A stretch of 64,000 nucleotides of DNA from Apostichopus japonicus (GCF_037975245.1 NC_092583.1:10514764-10578763), one strand, 5' to 3'; positions 15,501 to 27,034 are shown, counted from the first letter of the stretch. The notes: generated by a model not told the origin, from the sequence alone. A program made the numbers and translations.

Positions 15501-17431
15501 CCATTTCTGATAAAGTAAAGTTTCTTCCAGTAATCTGTCCTGTAACAAGGAAATAGACAGTAAGCACATTTTTTGCAAAGAATTTTTGAAAATTGTTATT
15601 TCATTAAACCATCTCCATGATTTGTGGATACACTCTGAATCTGAAATGAATATTTTTTTGACAAAATATTGCAAAGCTTTGTGTAAATAGAAATCACTTG
15701 TTTTTATGTCATTTTTATCAACAGTATGGACGTCAGTCTAGTCACTTGGACTATAATGACAGTCACAATTTTGAAAACAGCTTCAGCTGCAGATCAAAAT
15801 TGTTAAGAAATTTTTCTGGTCGTCCCTCGGACAATCAGGTCTTTACCTTTTGGTAGTCTGAAAGGAAATTTGTTTGTTCAAAGAAGTGAAGCAAAATAAC
15901 AAAGATTTACCAATATGTATACCGCAGAAAAACTTTGTAGATTTGTAGCTTTGGGCCAGTAAAAAGAAAAAACAAACATTGGATCATAGGCCTACAATTC
16001 TTTTTGCTAGCATATTTTAGTACCTCCAAAGTGGTCAGAGGGCAATATCAATTAATCATTGGACCTATTTGGGGATATTTAGCTAAGTAAAATTTCTTAG
16101 CTTGATGTATAAATTTAAACAAAGAAGTCTCTCCACAGACGACAACCAAAGTTGACTTAAGTTAAATCCAAACTAAAATCTGGTCATATCGGACCAATGG
16201 ACTACTGTTCCAAATTTTCCCGCAGAAATTGTCTCTTTCTCTCTGTCATGTAGCAGAATTTGACTAGGACCTACACTATGGAGAAATAACCGTACTCAAC
16301 AGCTGCAGAACTAGTGCTAATTAGTGATTTGAGTGAGTATACTCACCAGAAATTATCCGTGTGACAGTAATAGCTAATAGATCATTTAGGCTATACAAAA
16401 CTTAACATATCTTCCACTAACATGGGAGTTGAAATTTGGTAAAATGCATTATGCAAAATAGGAGTTGCTCACATAGCAAAAGTAAAGTTGCTATATATCT
16501 TTGCCAGATATCTTTCATTTTTTATGTTTTTGGCATTTCTCATGCTGTCATGAAAATGCATGACTATAGATTCAAACATGCATATCCAGGATAAACTGCA
16601 CCATACTAATTTTCAGAAAACAAGCAAATATTTTTCAATTGAATTTAATGTATCATGTGCAGTACAATAGGTCTCATATGCAATTATTGTGGCTATACCC
16701 ATGTTTTAACCAGTTCTCGTCCAGCAATTAGTCAACCAATCGCAATTTCTGCAGTAAATTATGTTCAATCTGGAAAACAAAGGGGAACCCCTAGGTTCAA
16801 AACAATTGGTACTCATATTACATTTTGTTGGAATACTGTACATGCCTCTATCTTATGTAGGGTGGTCAGATGTCCACCATTAGGCAAATATTTAAAGTGT
16901 TCAAATATTGTACATGTTCTCCCAACAGTATGCATGTGACTACTGACTACTTCAATACTTATAATGATCTGGAATTGCCCACGACATACCAATTGGTATG
17001 TCGTGGGCAATTCCAGATCATACACAACCACAGTTCATGATTCTAAGAGTGCATGAGCTAAATGACTCTCTTAGTTTCCTAATTTAAAAAGCTCTCAGTA
17101 AACAGGTTGTTGCTGGAAGACGGTGATGGGTGGGATATGCGGGAGCTAGGAGGGGGAGTGGGAAGGCAATTTGCATAAATACATTTACTTCCTGAGGTGC
17201 CGTTCCTATACATTTATCACTTAATGTACCTTACATTTCTACATATAACATTAAGATGGAACAGATGTGATCATGTGAAGTTATATACTTTCAAGTATAA
17301 ACCTAGCTTTGTCACACAAATAGCGTAGCCTATGCTATGTGTCATATCGATACTTACGCCAAAAAAATTACGATTAAGGATCCACAAAGTGCGAACGTTG
17401 TGGAATTGAAAAGCAACTCGAAGATAGCCAT
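3594..17431 (-). CDS. Cytochrome P450, CYP3-type, gene A (13 exons, 524 aa)
   Basis: Probable microsomal monooxygenase (haem-thiolate, needs P450 reductase), endoplasmic-reticulum anchored. Coding exons from 5' to 3': 17358-17431, 15446-15539, 14594-14646, 13464-13557, 11400-11516, 10832-10920, 9774-9922, 8787-8914, 6849-6995, 6197-6417, 5765-5905, 4717-4879, 3594-3698. All introns are GT-AG and the phases join without a stop. The protein starts MAIFELLFNSTTFALCGSLI (membrane anchor), then a proline-rich hinge IPGPFPLP. Exon 5 has the helix-C WxxxR (WRSIR), exon 10 the I-helix AGYDTT and K-helix ETLR, exons 11-12 the PERF motif (RPERF), and exon 12 the haem loop [10 protein letters not shown]. 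It ends DDNDAE. About 524 aa is slightly longer than vertebrate CYP3A (about 503). Exon sizes 94, 53, 89, 149, 128 and 163 match those I recall for mammalian CYP3A, supporting CYP3/clan 3; thromboxane synthase-like CYP5 is the alternative. No defect seen; probably functional. Confidence 0.93.
4222..4460 (+). repeat. tRNA-derived SINE, family 1, full-length copy
   Basis: Starts with a tRNA-like head: A box TAGCTCAGTGGTTAACGC and B box GGTTCGAGTC. A non-tRNA body follows (GTCCAGTTACAGAGTTGT ... TTCCTGCTTGCAGGATGATC) and ends in a short (ACAT)n tail. It lies in the last intron of P450 gene A, opposite to the gene. Other copies are at 11537-11770 (minus) and 55855-56026 (5'-truncated). Confidence 0.85.
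8200..8466 (-). repeat. tRNA-derived SINE, family 2
   Basis: Read on the minus strand it begins GAGGGCGTTGTGGTCAAGTG, with an A-box-like GTGGTCAAGTGGTTAAGGC and B box GGTTCGAGTCC. It continues with CATTACGTTGTGTCCTTGGG, shared with the copy at 47710-48005. The inner (left) boundary is approximate. It lies between exons 8 and 9 of P450 gene A. Confidence 0.8.
11537..11770 (-). repeat. tRNA-derived SINE, family 1, second copy
   Basis: Reverse-complement relative of the element at 4222-4460, with the same tRNA-like head (GAGTGTTAGCTCAGTGGTTA) and body, ending in an ATGTATGT-type tail at its left edge. It starts only about 20 bp from the acceptor of P450 gene A exon 5 (11400-11516), so it sits in the polypyrimidine/branch-point neighbourhood. 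Confidence 0.85.
12131..12490 (-). mobile_element. ~355-bp MITE, copy 1 (inverted partner at 23085)
   Basis: About 360 bp that matches 23085-23434 in reverse orientation, with roughly 85-90% identity by eye. The ends carry short inverted termini, TGAAGACTC at one side and GAGTCTTCA at the other in the partner copy. No coding capacity. It lies in intron 4 of P450 gene A. Confidence 0.65.
14331..14363 (+). pseudogene. U2 snRNA-like fragment 1
   Basis: GGCTAAGATCATGCGTAGTA followed by TCTGTTCTT closely matches the 5' region of U2 snRNA, including the branch-site recognition GTAGTA. The rest of U2 is not recognisable. It shares a derived CATG (instead of CAAG) with the fragment at 34605, so the two are related. 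It lies in intron 3 of P450 gene A. Confidence 0.6.
16964..17021. repeat. 58-bp perfect palindrome
   Basis: Each 29-base arm is the exact reverse complement of the other with no spacer; the centre reads ACATACCAATTGGTATGT. It lies in intron 1 of P450 gene A about 340 bp from exon 1. The flanks do not continue the symmetry. It could form a cruciform or, in RNA, a hairpin; its origin is unknown. Confidence 0.95.
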
Positions 17432-18827
17432 GGTACTGAGGCTCGCTACCGTCACAAGTAGGGCCAACAAGTATAACAATTTTGAACAACCGCAGTCGTC
17501 TCTTTAGGAAGCTTGCTATTTAGCCTCAGTGATAGGATTTTTCTCCTGACGAGGCACTGTAATGAACTATCTGGTCTGTAACAAGGCAGTAGAGAATCCC
17601 ATTGACCTCGGCCGTCTGGGGACCTTTGTACATTTGTGGCGAAACCAATTTCCAAATTTGGTCAACAGTGTAAATGTAAACAATACGGATCCTTATAACA
17701 GCCATTCTAGTTAGACCACCACCGCGACACCCGATTCACATAGTATCATACCATATAATATTGTTCCATAATCATATAATATAAAACATCCAGAATAATA
17801 TAATTGTATAATGCATATAGTATTAAGTGTTACAATAATATATTAAGATAACAGTTATGTTGTTCTTTTTTTTTTTATAATTACTACAGTACAATAGTAT
17901 AGTAGCCTATACTGCTACGTGAATTGGCTGATAAATTCAGAAACTGACGAGTCACGGTGGCACATCAAGAAATTTCTTGCAATGATGATAGGCCTGGGTG
18001 GGATAAGTATCGTTAATTACTGAAAGTACTACTGAAATAGCCATACCTAAGAAAACATCAGTAAATAGTAAGCAATGCCCGTGTGGGAAGTGGGTCAATT
18101 TCTTTGGACTGTGTATATATTACCTTTTGAAATTGTTCTACTCTATTCTCCCAGACAATTTTTGTGTGTGCTAAGATTACATCATACTCCTATAGGTTGT
18201 ATAAAACAAAACAAAAACAAGAAATAGGTAAAAGAAAATGTTCAGGGCAGGCGGGGAGGGGTCATGGATCAGCTCCTGGGTTACTTGTCTTCTTTGCTTC
18301 GAATTCTATATTTTGTGTAATTGTAATTGTGTTTTGCAAGAATCCACTCTGATTTCTGCCCTCGGTGAAAGTGTGAACAACCCATTATCGCGATTGCCTA
18401 CAATGGCACTTATCAGGATCTGTATTATCTACACAATTGATTGTTGGTTTGTGCACACAAATTTATTGACACTATATACTCATCAGAATCATCCAGTTCC
18501 AAGCACGGATGTAACGCGTAACGTGAGCCGAATTGTTAAGAATACATTCATAACTAATATCGTCAGTAGTTATGAATGGAAATGACGTGTTGCTACTGAT
18601 AATCTTACCTGACGTAGGCAAGGTATACCATGGAGGTAAATGGGTACGGTATACATATCTCGGCAGCACACCAGCTAGAAGTTATAAAGTGCGGGTAACA
18701 TACAGTGACACTGAAAATCGCTAAACGCGTAAAAATAAACGTTTTCATACAACGAATTATAAAAAAATGTTTCTGTTCATATTGAGTGTCGTTTTTGATG
18801 CGTCGTCAAGTTAAGTAGGTAACACAG

Positions 18828-20489
18828 TCAGGGGCGGCGATCTGTTTCAAATATTGGGGGGGGGGGGGACATTTGCTTGGGTGCAGGCGCGTAGCAACTA
18901 CATCCCCAAAATTGTTCGCGCGTACGGAAAGCCATTTTAACATTTTATCGGGAATTTTAGATATTTGAAATTGTTTCTTATTTCAGATATCTGAAATTGA
19001 ATTCGAGATATCTAAAATAGATTTCGAGATATCTGAAATTCTAATTCAGATATCTGAAATTGAATTCGAGATATCCAAAATTGAATTCGAGATATCTGAA
19101 ATTCTATTTCAGATATCTGAAACTGAATTCGAGATATCTGAAATTGAATTCGAGATATCTGAAATTGATTTCGAGATATCTGAAATGAATTCGAGATATC
19201 TGAAATCTATTTCAGATATCTGAAATTGAATTCGAGATAGGCCTATGTGAAATAGAATTGCAGATATCTCGAATTCAATTTCAGATATATCGAATTCAAT
19301 TTCAGATATCTCGAATTCAATTTCAGATATCTGAAATTCTCTGGTATTTCGAGATATCTGAATTTGATTTTAAGATATCTGCAATTATTTGTAGATATCT
19401 TAAATAAATTGGAGATATCTGTAATTTAATTTGAGATATCTGAAATTATTTCGAGATATCCGAAATTCCCGATTAAATGTTAAAATGTCTTTCCATACGC
19501 GCGCTTCGTGATATTTTGTATATATACCAAATTTCATTACGGATGCGATCCGTCACATGGGCGCAGATCAGTCTTGGATGATGGTGGGGACGCGTATCTG
19601 TTCTATGATACTACCTACGCGGAGCGCAACCATTGGTTCGCGCGTAGCGCACAAGATTTTTTTTTGGCAAATGTACCTCCCAGATCGCCGGAAATAACAC
19701 TTCCCAGACCCAATAATGCTCCAAAACCTCCTTAAATTTGAGATCTCATGGCTTAGAAATTTAAGTTGGGGGAAACACATGGGTGTCTGCAGAAAAAAAA
19801 AATCAGGGGACAAATAATCCAAGTAGACTTTTGTATACGATGGATCTGGGTCGAATTATAGACTGCCGCAAATGCGATTTCCTTCCAAAATTTAACAACT
19901 GTGGATAAATGTAATAAAGTGAGAACTGCTGCATGTCATTTGTACAATGCTGGATCAAACTGCGACAAAGTTCAATACAGGGAAATTTGCAATGCAGCGT
20001 TTGGTCAAGACAAATTGGTGGGGACACGGTATATCATGTCCCCACCACTGAAAAAGTTGGTGGGGACGCGTCCCGCTGTCCCCACCAGGATCTGCGCCCA
20101 TGGTCCGTCTAGCTAATTCATTTCGAAAATAAGTAAAAACTCCTCTCGGTGAAAGTCTGTGTCGTTTTTTGGTGATATTTAGTAACAAATTGTGACACGG
20201 TTAGACAGGCGCATAACAAGGAATTTGCCAAGGGAGGGGCGAAGCTTGTAGGCAAACTATCTGAGCGTGGTGCCACCATGAGTTGGTGCGAAGCGTAAAA
20301 GAAAACTTTGGTCGAAAATGCCTCCCAAATCGCTGGAAATGGCACTTCCCAGGCCTTGTAAGTTGCATCTAAGCATTTTCTATTTTGAAATTACTAGCGA
20401 TATCATAAAAAAAAAAATGCTCTTATAGCCACAAAAAAACTATGCCACCTAAAATATTGGGCGGGGACATGTCCCCCGTCCCCCATGAC
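18828..20489. mobile_element. 1.66-kb composite transposon insertion
   Basis: Absent from the paralogous site at 59016-59020, where a single CACAG is found. Here CACAG occurs on both sides (18823-18827 and 20490-20494), consistent with a 5-bp target duplication. The left end is hAT-like (CAGGGGCGGCGATC); the right end is G/C-run rich (GTCCCCCATGAC). It contains the fold-back element at 18917-19504 and two copies of the GGAGCG/TTGGCGCG module (near 19605 and 20247). No transposase is seen. Confidence 0.8.
18917..19504. mobile_element. Fold-back element with internal palindromic tandem array
   Basis: Terminal inverted arms of about 41 bp: CGCGCGTACGGAAAGCCATT at the left pairs with the reverse complement of the right end (GCGCGCGTATGGAAAGACAT), continuing through CATTTTAACATTTxATCGGGAATTT. 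The interior, about 18957-19465, is an imperfect array of units like GAATTCGAGATATCTGAAAT in both orientations, so nearly the whole element can fold back. No ORF. Nested in the insertion at 18828-20489. Confidence 0.85.
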
Positions 20490-20797
20490 CACAGCATCTC
20501 GACAATATTGATTAAACTGTTATGTTAGTGTGAATTTAACACAAAAGTACTTTTCACTTGAACATACTGGTTAAGCGCCGGATATATACTAGCTCGAAGT
20601 TACTTAGTTAGTTAGAAGTTATCGATCGACAAAGATCTCTTGACAAATTGACACTAAATATTACGTTTTTTAAGCTTTATCCAGCTCGAGTAGACTTTCG
20701 CATTGTCTTGTTAGCGTAGGTAGTATGTCAAGTAGTATTTGTGTATGTGCAAGAAAAGCAGATTTTAAAACATTCATGGCTGAAGTTAATCCCTCAG

Positions 20798-22695
20798 CAC
20801 CGACGTATCCAGGATTTTCTTACCCGGGGGGCGCGAATTACTATCTAAGCGGAGCGCCACCATCGGTTGGCGAGCAGCGTACAAGAAAATTTCTGGTGTT
20901 TATACCCCCCAGATCACCGGAAATGACACTTCTCGGACTTGAAAATGACAAACCAGATGTACACTTTTGCCTAAGAACCAAGTACTTCCCAATAGTTTTT
21001 TTCCCCATCCATAACCTTTTTTGAAGATTGTCACCAGTCACACATCATGTTCGACCTCATCGCATGTCCTGTGGATCATTGCTTTTGTAGGTGATTCTAC
21101 GTAACGGCCCACAATACCCGACAGCCCCAGTTTTCAGCCCATTATTTGTTCAGAATTTGAAAATTCACATTTCTCGTGAATAAACTCCTTCAAAACATAC
21201 CCATAATGTTGCAAAAAATGTCATCTATGGACAACCAATATAGAAAACCTCCTTCAACCCCTAACAGATCGGTCAAAATAACACGAGTAGAGGGAAGTAT
21301 GATGAGGAAATTTTCGAAAATTCAGACACAGTTAATTTATTGGTGTACAAATATTGCAACCTGTTATAACGGCTATTATAAAACTTGGTTGAAGGAAATA
21401 AAAAAATACCAGATATTTCCGAAACCGAGCAATACACACATAGGCGTAGGAGGCGGGAGGGGCTGCAGCCCCTCCAACCAAATATTTTTTCCCTGAAAAT
21501 TAGGGCAATATACTGTGAATTTTTCGGGCACCTACTGAAAGAAAAATAAATTGCAATGATGTAGCTAAAGGAAATGAATATTTTATAAAATATCTCCTTG
21601 ATCATTAAAATAAAGTTCTAAGCTTGGCCTACTAAATCGCCATTAATAATGTAAAAGAGAATTTGACATGCTTTTTCTCCATCTACATAAGACATTTCGT
21701 TGTTTACATTAACATCCCGAGGTATACTGCGCAACTTCCAGGGACCGTTCGGTATACGATGGTATGCGATGTAATAACCGATGCTTGCGTATATGATATT
21801 GATATGTTGAACGCGCGCTTCGCGCGCGAAAAAATGAGGTTATATTTTTCTGACAAGTCGTTACAGCCCCCCAAATCAAATTTGGCTCCTACGCCTTTGA
21901 CTACACATATCGACAGTTTTGAGGCTGTTCAGGAGCCGCCATTTTCATGCTGCACTGATATGATGTGATATCTGCTCTTTGCTATACAAATTCGAACTGG
22001 CGCGTAGCGAAGAATTTGCCAAGGGAGGGGCGAAGCCTTTAGGCAAACTATCTAAGCGTAGCGCCACAATAAGTTGGCGCGAAGCGTACAAGAAAATTTT
22101 GGCTGAAAATGCCTTCCAGATCGCTGGAAATGGCACTACCCAGGCATTGTAAGTTGCATCTAAGCATTTTCTATTTTGAAATTATAGCGATATCATAAAA
22201 AAATATGCCCGGGGGGGGGGGGGGCGATCTCCCCCTTCCCGAAATGCGTCATGTTCCCCGACGACATAGCACAATTGTTTAAGGCGTCCATACACACACA
22301 CGCGTGATAGACCATATATAGTATACATACAGATAAATTAGTGAGAGAGGAAAAATGGAAAGTCGTCAAAAATGGAGTTGTCGGTGTATGGGGTAGGCCG
22401 GGTGAGGCGCACGCCCATTCCGAAATCCTCGATCCGTCACTGGATACCCGGCCATGTGTATATAATAGGGATCAGCGCTGTAATGATGTCACTGTTCCTC
22501 TTTCTCTTCCCGGTGTCTTGGCGTTTTTCTTCTGTTCCCTCCTTTCTCTCTTTCTTCTTTTTCTTTTCCCTTCCTTCTTCTCCTCTTCCTCTTTTCCCCC
22601 TCTTTTTCCCTTTTTTCTTCTCATTTTATCTCTCCTCTTTTCCTTACACAGGGGGCGTGCGCCCCCAACGGCCCCCCCCCCTGGATACGCGCCTG
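20798..22695. mobile_element. Large nested non-autonomous DNA transposon, copy 1 (left boundary of Ig island)
   Basis: Left terminus CACCGACGTATCCAGG and right terminus CCTGGATACGCGCCTG are imperfect inverted repeats. It is collinear over its full length with 40342-42348: two GGAGCG/TTGGCGCG modules, a nested element with its own GGCGTAGGAG/CTCCTACGCC ends (about 21443-21902) and a polypyrimidine block near 22495-22650. CTCAG precedes it at 20793-20797. It codes for no transposase; small ORFs on both strands are low-complexity or repeat shadows. Confidence 0.85.
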
Positions 22696-25434
22696 ATCAT
22701 GTTCATCGTGTATTTTACATTATCATCTGAGGTTGGGGTATCACATTAGATAATTTTCTGAGGTAATGGTTCAATTGGGCGTTTGTATTGTGCAGTTTGT
22801 GCACGGTGAATTCCTGTAACGCGTTGCCAATTTATTGCTCAGCTGAAAGCTATCAGCTGACCTATAGCGATTCTGCCGAAATTCTGTCACTATTTGCCAC
22901 CGTGTTTGATTGACGCTATTTCGGGTTTTATTTATTTATTCGATTTGACTGAAATTGTGTACGTGGTTTATTTGAGTTAAGATTTCATACACGCGATCGT
23001 GTTTAAGAAATCGCAAAAATACTCTTCCTATAGCGTTTGTCCAAATTTGCTTAAATGTTATGGACATATATATAACGTTTATAGGAGTGAAGACTCGCGT
23101 ACACAAACGTCTGATGCCGGTAATCTGACATAGTTTAGAATGATGTGTAACAGGAGTGTTAGACACCACCATTGATCCCAGAAAATACACACACAGCTTG
23201 CTACCGTCGGTAATTAGACACTAGTGTACGGTCAATACATGCAGCTACGGTCAACACCCACAACACAGTGTTCATAGGCAGCGGTAGACATCTCAGGTCC
23301 AGCTAAAGATATCAAGGTATCTCGTTTCATTAAGGTCTGCACTTTGTAGCGACAAGAAAAAAACTTCACTTGCAAGCAACGGAAAGTTAACTTTTCTCAG
23401 AACGCGGTTTGGGGAGAGTCTTCAATGCCTTTAAGTGGTGGTAAACCAAAGTACCGTAATTGTTCAGGAAATACATTTTTGTCGTCATGTGAAGGCCAAA
23501 AGCAGGGCCTTCTGTAAAATTTTAAGTAATGATATTACGTAGGCCAAAAACCAATGATCATGACATTTGTTTCAAATTTTTAGCATTCATGAACAGTATA
23601 GGCCTATAGTGCGTTCTGGTGTGAGTAGCAAAATTGTCTTCTTAATTTTCCAGTCATAGGCCTATTGGGAAATATTTCCACCCATTGGAGACTTGATTAA
23701 GTCTAATATTTACTTTTTGTTCAGGCTTGCTATATGTTTATAGTTCGATGTCATCATCCGCGTTTACCGTTTACCGTTACGCGTGGCTACCATTGTATTA
23801 CAGAATACATTTGTTTGTTTGGAGGGGGGAAAATCAGTCATATTCCTCACATTCAAACATCAAATTATATTTTACTTATGAAATAACATGTCTTGAACTC
23901 ATCAAACTATCAAAAGTCCAGCAAATTTCATCAAAATAATTTCAAATGGGCAAAAAAGTACATTGTTTGTATCATAACCTCATTTGCATATTTACATATC
24001 TAATTAGCTTAATTATAAAAAAATTTTTTAAAAATTAAAACCTCATTTCAATACCTATCTGTCAATACTAGGGTCCCTATTGACAAAAATGAAAAGATTT
24101 TAAGTAATTACAATGTGTAAATATTTTCCCCCAGGGGTCAATGATATGGGGGGGGGGACATGGTATATAAGGAGTTAAACGGATAATCCATTGTATTTGT
24201 TACAGATTTAAGAGAAACACATAATGGCACCCTGGTGAGATTTTCAAGCATTTCTATTTAGCGTTACTAGTCGAGAATCGATAACTAATAACATGTGTTA
24301 AGCCATAGTTGCACATAGCTGGAAGTAAATTTTGTGTGTATCTTTATTTTTTTCTTCATTTTTTGGACGGTGGGTTTGGTTAGTGTTTCACCTATGCCTA
24401 CGGGGATGTAAAATTAACAATATACCTATATATGACCACAGTGCGTAAATATGAAGCCAATGTTTGAAGCAGGGAGAAATAGTATGTATATTTCAAAGTG
24501 TAACATCAGAGAAAACTGTCAGTGTACTTCCATATGACATCACAACTGCTTGCTTCAAAGTTCACTTTGGGTACAATATATACGTATCGACGTCAAATGC
24601 TGTTATGTCGAACACTGTATACGGTAGCAGGAATTGATTGTTAAAGTCGCCAATTTAACACTTATGACATTCACATTATACAAATTAACTACTATATCAC
24701 AAAAACTGTACATATCAATATTCCTGCAGGAATTACCAAACTGATTGCACGGTCATCAGTCGAGGGGAAATGGTTCAGTTATAGCCTGGGGGTTTCGTGC
24801 TCTGCCGGGTACGAACAGGCTTCGAAAGTTCATGAAATATATTTTATAAATAAACAGTGAGAATAGTTTATTATGATGATTACTAACAACATTGAAACGT
24901 GACAAGTTTCATATACATTAGAATTCGTTCACTCCATTTTCCCATCATTCTTCAGGACAAATTAAGAAGTTTGTTTATAATATACTTCATAATTAACCAT
25001 TAAAACAGTGATAGAGAAAGTAAATGTTTCAGCTAACAGCGATATTAATTGTTATTAGCTCTTTGTTAATTAAATAATACGTGTCATATAAAGCTATTAA
25101 ATGGCGATGCTGTAAACATTAACATCATCATATCGATAGTGTTCTTCGAGCTATAGTACCCTTTGGCCAGATCTGTTTGCTAAATAAGGCTTTCAAATCA
25201 ATTATTCATCCATGACTGTTCGACATTTACGTATAGTTCTTCATTGTGTCTTAACCTATAATTCGTGGGTTTCGTTGTCTAAAACTTCCTTCAACAGGAT
25301 TTATATTGTATTCTGTGTACGTCCGTGACACGCTATACTCTATCTGAGAGTCCATCCTAAACATACCGTCTTTTCGACTGCAACAATCTCCGCAGTACCC
25401 ACTTATTTTGATGCCACATGATGCTGAATATAAA
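22696..25434. other. Left part of Ig island; no gene except a MITE
   Basis: Apart from the MITE at 23085-23434, I see no coding signal here. Sequence is AT-rich with a G run near 24150. It includes the upstream region and presumably the promoter of the Ig receptor gene that begins at 25435. Confidence 0.5.
23085..23434 (+). mobile_element. ~355-bp MITE, copy 2
   Basis: Inverted relative of 12131-12490. Left end GAGTGAAGACTCGCG, right end GAGTCTTCAATGCC, giving a TGAAGACTC inverted terminus. No coding capacity. It lies inside the Ig island, while its partner lies in gene A, so the family was mobile in both contexts. Confidence 0.65.
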
Positions 25435-26895
25435 ATGAAAGCCCACATCTTCGGCATCTTTAGCATATACATGCTTTATCGAGAGGTATGTTCCGAAAAA
25501 GCTGTGCAGTTTCAGGTTGGTCCAACATTTGAGATCTTCCCGGTTTTGGAAGGAATAAACGTAGAGTTACAGTGCGACGTGGAAACCAATGACCCTGTTT
25601 ATATCTTTAAGGATGTTTTAGGTGGAGTAGATATAAATATTGTTTCCGACAGCTCGCTGACAGAACATGAGAACAGTTCCAAGTACATTTACAACATCGG
25701 AACTTCAAGTGGTACATATCATATGCTTATTATACAGAACATCAGCAGACGAGACGAGGGCATCTATCTTTGCAAGCAAAGGCAGAGTGACTTAAAAGGT
25801 CTTGAATTGAATGTGTTGTACATGCATACCAAGCCCGTTTGTTTGCACTCTTCTGAGTACGCATACTTAGGTGATAACGATGATAAACAACTTAATTTTA
25901 CATGCGTTCTGAATGATATCGGGGACCCTCCATCCACGTTATTCTTTAAGAACACACCTAACGATTCTTCTGCAGTAATTCATTCAACCAAAATTCAAAA
26001 ACATGGAATAACTCTAGCTGCGCACGTTTCTTTTATTCCTGATGATTCTATGATGAATACCTCAGCAATGTGCTTTGCAAGACAAGAATTTCCACCATCT
26101 GTGAAGTCTCCACCGTTTGTATCTTTCTGTACATTTCAGCAAACCGCAGGTAAGGTTCTTGAAATCATAATAACACCGCCGTCTGCAGAGCTCTTTGCAC
26201 CAGATACGATCAATTACCAGTGTTCCAGCAATGTTGGTAAAGGAACATTATTCAAGTGGTCTGTGCCAAACGACTTGCCAGCCGAAGTCAAATATTACGT
26301 GAACGAGACACTTCTGACAATGTTTGTAAAGAAAACGAACGACCAACGAGATATTTCAATTGGTATAGAATGCATCGGTACATTTAATAATCAAGAGGGG
26401 AGAAGTCGTGCGTATTTACATGTTGTTAATTCAGGTTCTAATCTACATGGTTCACTCACCGTTGGTCTTATTGCAGCAATATCAGGAGGAGCGGTAGGCA
26501 TCTTCATTATGATTCTTGTCTCATATAAGTGTGTATGTAAGTCGTACCTGCAGCTGATAATGAATACCAAACGTCATCCTTACGGTGACAGCGAAAGAGT
26601 AAGGAAACTCACTTCTGGTTGGAACGGAGTAACAAAGTTAGTACCTATTTTTGGAGAAGATTGTTTGTCCGGCACTTCTTCAAACACTACGTACAAGGTG
26701 GAAGACTTTTCTAAGAGATGTATTGCTTTCATAGTGAGGCCCGAAAGATGCAGCTTGCAGATGACAGTGGAAGGAGAATCCTTGGACGACAACGACGAGA
26801 ATAAAAAGGATAGTGATGACGAAAATCGCTTGTATCAAGAGGTTAAGAAAGAATCGAAAGACGATGAACCCGTTTATATAGCTGTTGAAGGATAA
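25435..26895 (+). CDS. Single-exon three-Ig-domain membrane receptor (gene D)
   Basis: Putative type I cell-surface receptor; ligand unknown. The ORF opens at 25408, but the second in-frame ATG at 25435 gives a better signal peptide (MKAHIFGIFSIYMLYREVCS), so I chose that start (486 aa; 495 from the first ATG). Counting from the first ATG, three Ig-like domains have cysteine pairs C56/C122, C166/C222 and C272/C322. Several NxS/T sites precede a membrane helix at about 350-373 (LTVGLIAAISGGAVGIFIMI). The ~120-residue tail is acidic near its end, with YQEV (Y476) and YIAV (Y490), an ITAM-like pair spaced 10 residues apart with valine at +3. Domain plan and C-terminal motifs resemble the minus-strand gene at 30322, so they are paralogues. 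A spliced form using donor-like GAGGTATGT near 25487 cannot be excluded. I do not recognise a named family. Confidence 0.85.
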   Translation: MKAHIFGIFSIYMLYREVCSEKAVQFQVGPTFEIFPVLEGINVELQCDVETNDPVYIFKDVLGGVDINIVSDSSLTEHENSSKYIYNIGTSSGTYHMLIIQNISRRDEGIYLCKQRQSDLKGLELNVLYMHTKPVCLHSSEYAYLGDNDDKQLNFTCVLNDIGDPPSTLFFKNTPNDSSAVIHSTKIQKHGITLAAHVSFIPDDSMMNTSAMCFARQEFPPSVKSPPFVSFCTFQQTAGKVLEIIITPPSAELFAPDTINYQCSSNVGKGTLFKWSVPNDLPAEVKYYVNETLLTMFVKKTNDQRDISIGIECIGTFNNQEGRSRAYLHVVNSGSNLHGSLTVGLIAAISGGAVGIFIMILVSYKCVCKSYLQLIMNTKRHPYGDSERVRKLTSGWNGVTKLVPIFGEDCLSGTSSNTTYKVEDFSKRCIAFIVRPERCSLQMTVEGESLDDNDENKKDSDDENRLYQEVKKESKDDEPVYIAVEG

Positions 26896-27034
26896 TGATC
26901 AACATTGTTCTTTTCACCCGACGCACACAGAGAACACAGTTACTATTGAACTTTAAGCTTCACGGCATTTACTATTAATCCCTATGTGAATATTTTGTTC
27001 ATTTGAAAACACGTTGACGTCCTCTTATACTTAA

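Larger units (their letters stand above)
17372..20797. repeat. Segmental duplication, copy 1 (A1 upstream region)
   Basis: The 5' end of exon 1 of gene A and its upstream region match 57639-59735 in the same orientation, interrupted by independent insertions. This copy has a 1.66-kb insertion at 18828-20489 relative to the other; the other has a MITE at 59146-59543. The homologous block ends at ...GTTAATCCCTCAG, where the large element at 20798 begins. Confidence 0.88.

Noticed and set aside
21273..21605. 110-codon minus-strand ORF (and the similar 123-codon ORF at 40968-41339)
   Set aside because: They lie inside the two copies of the nested transposon, have different frames and ends, and show no transposase motif.
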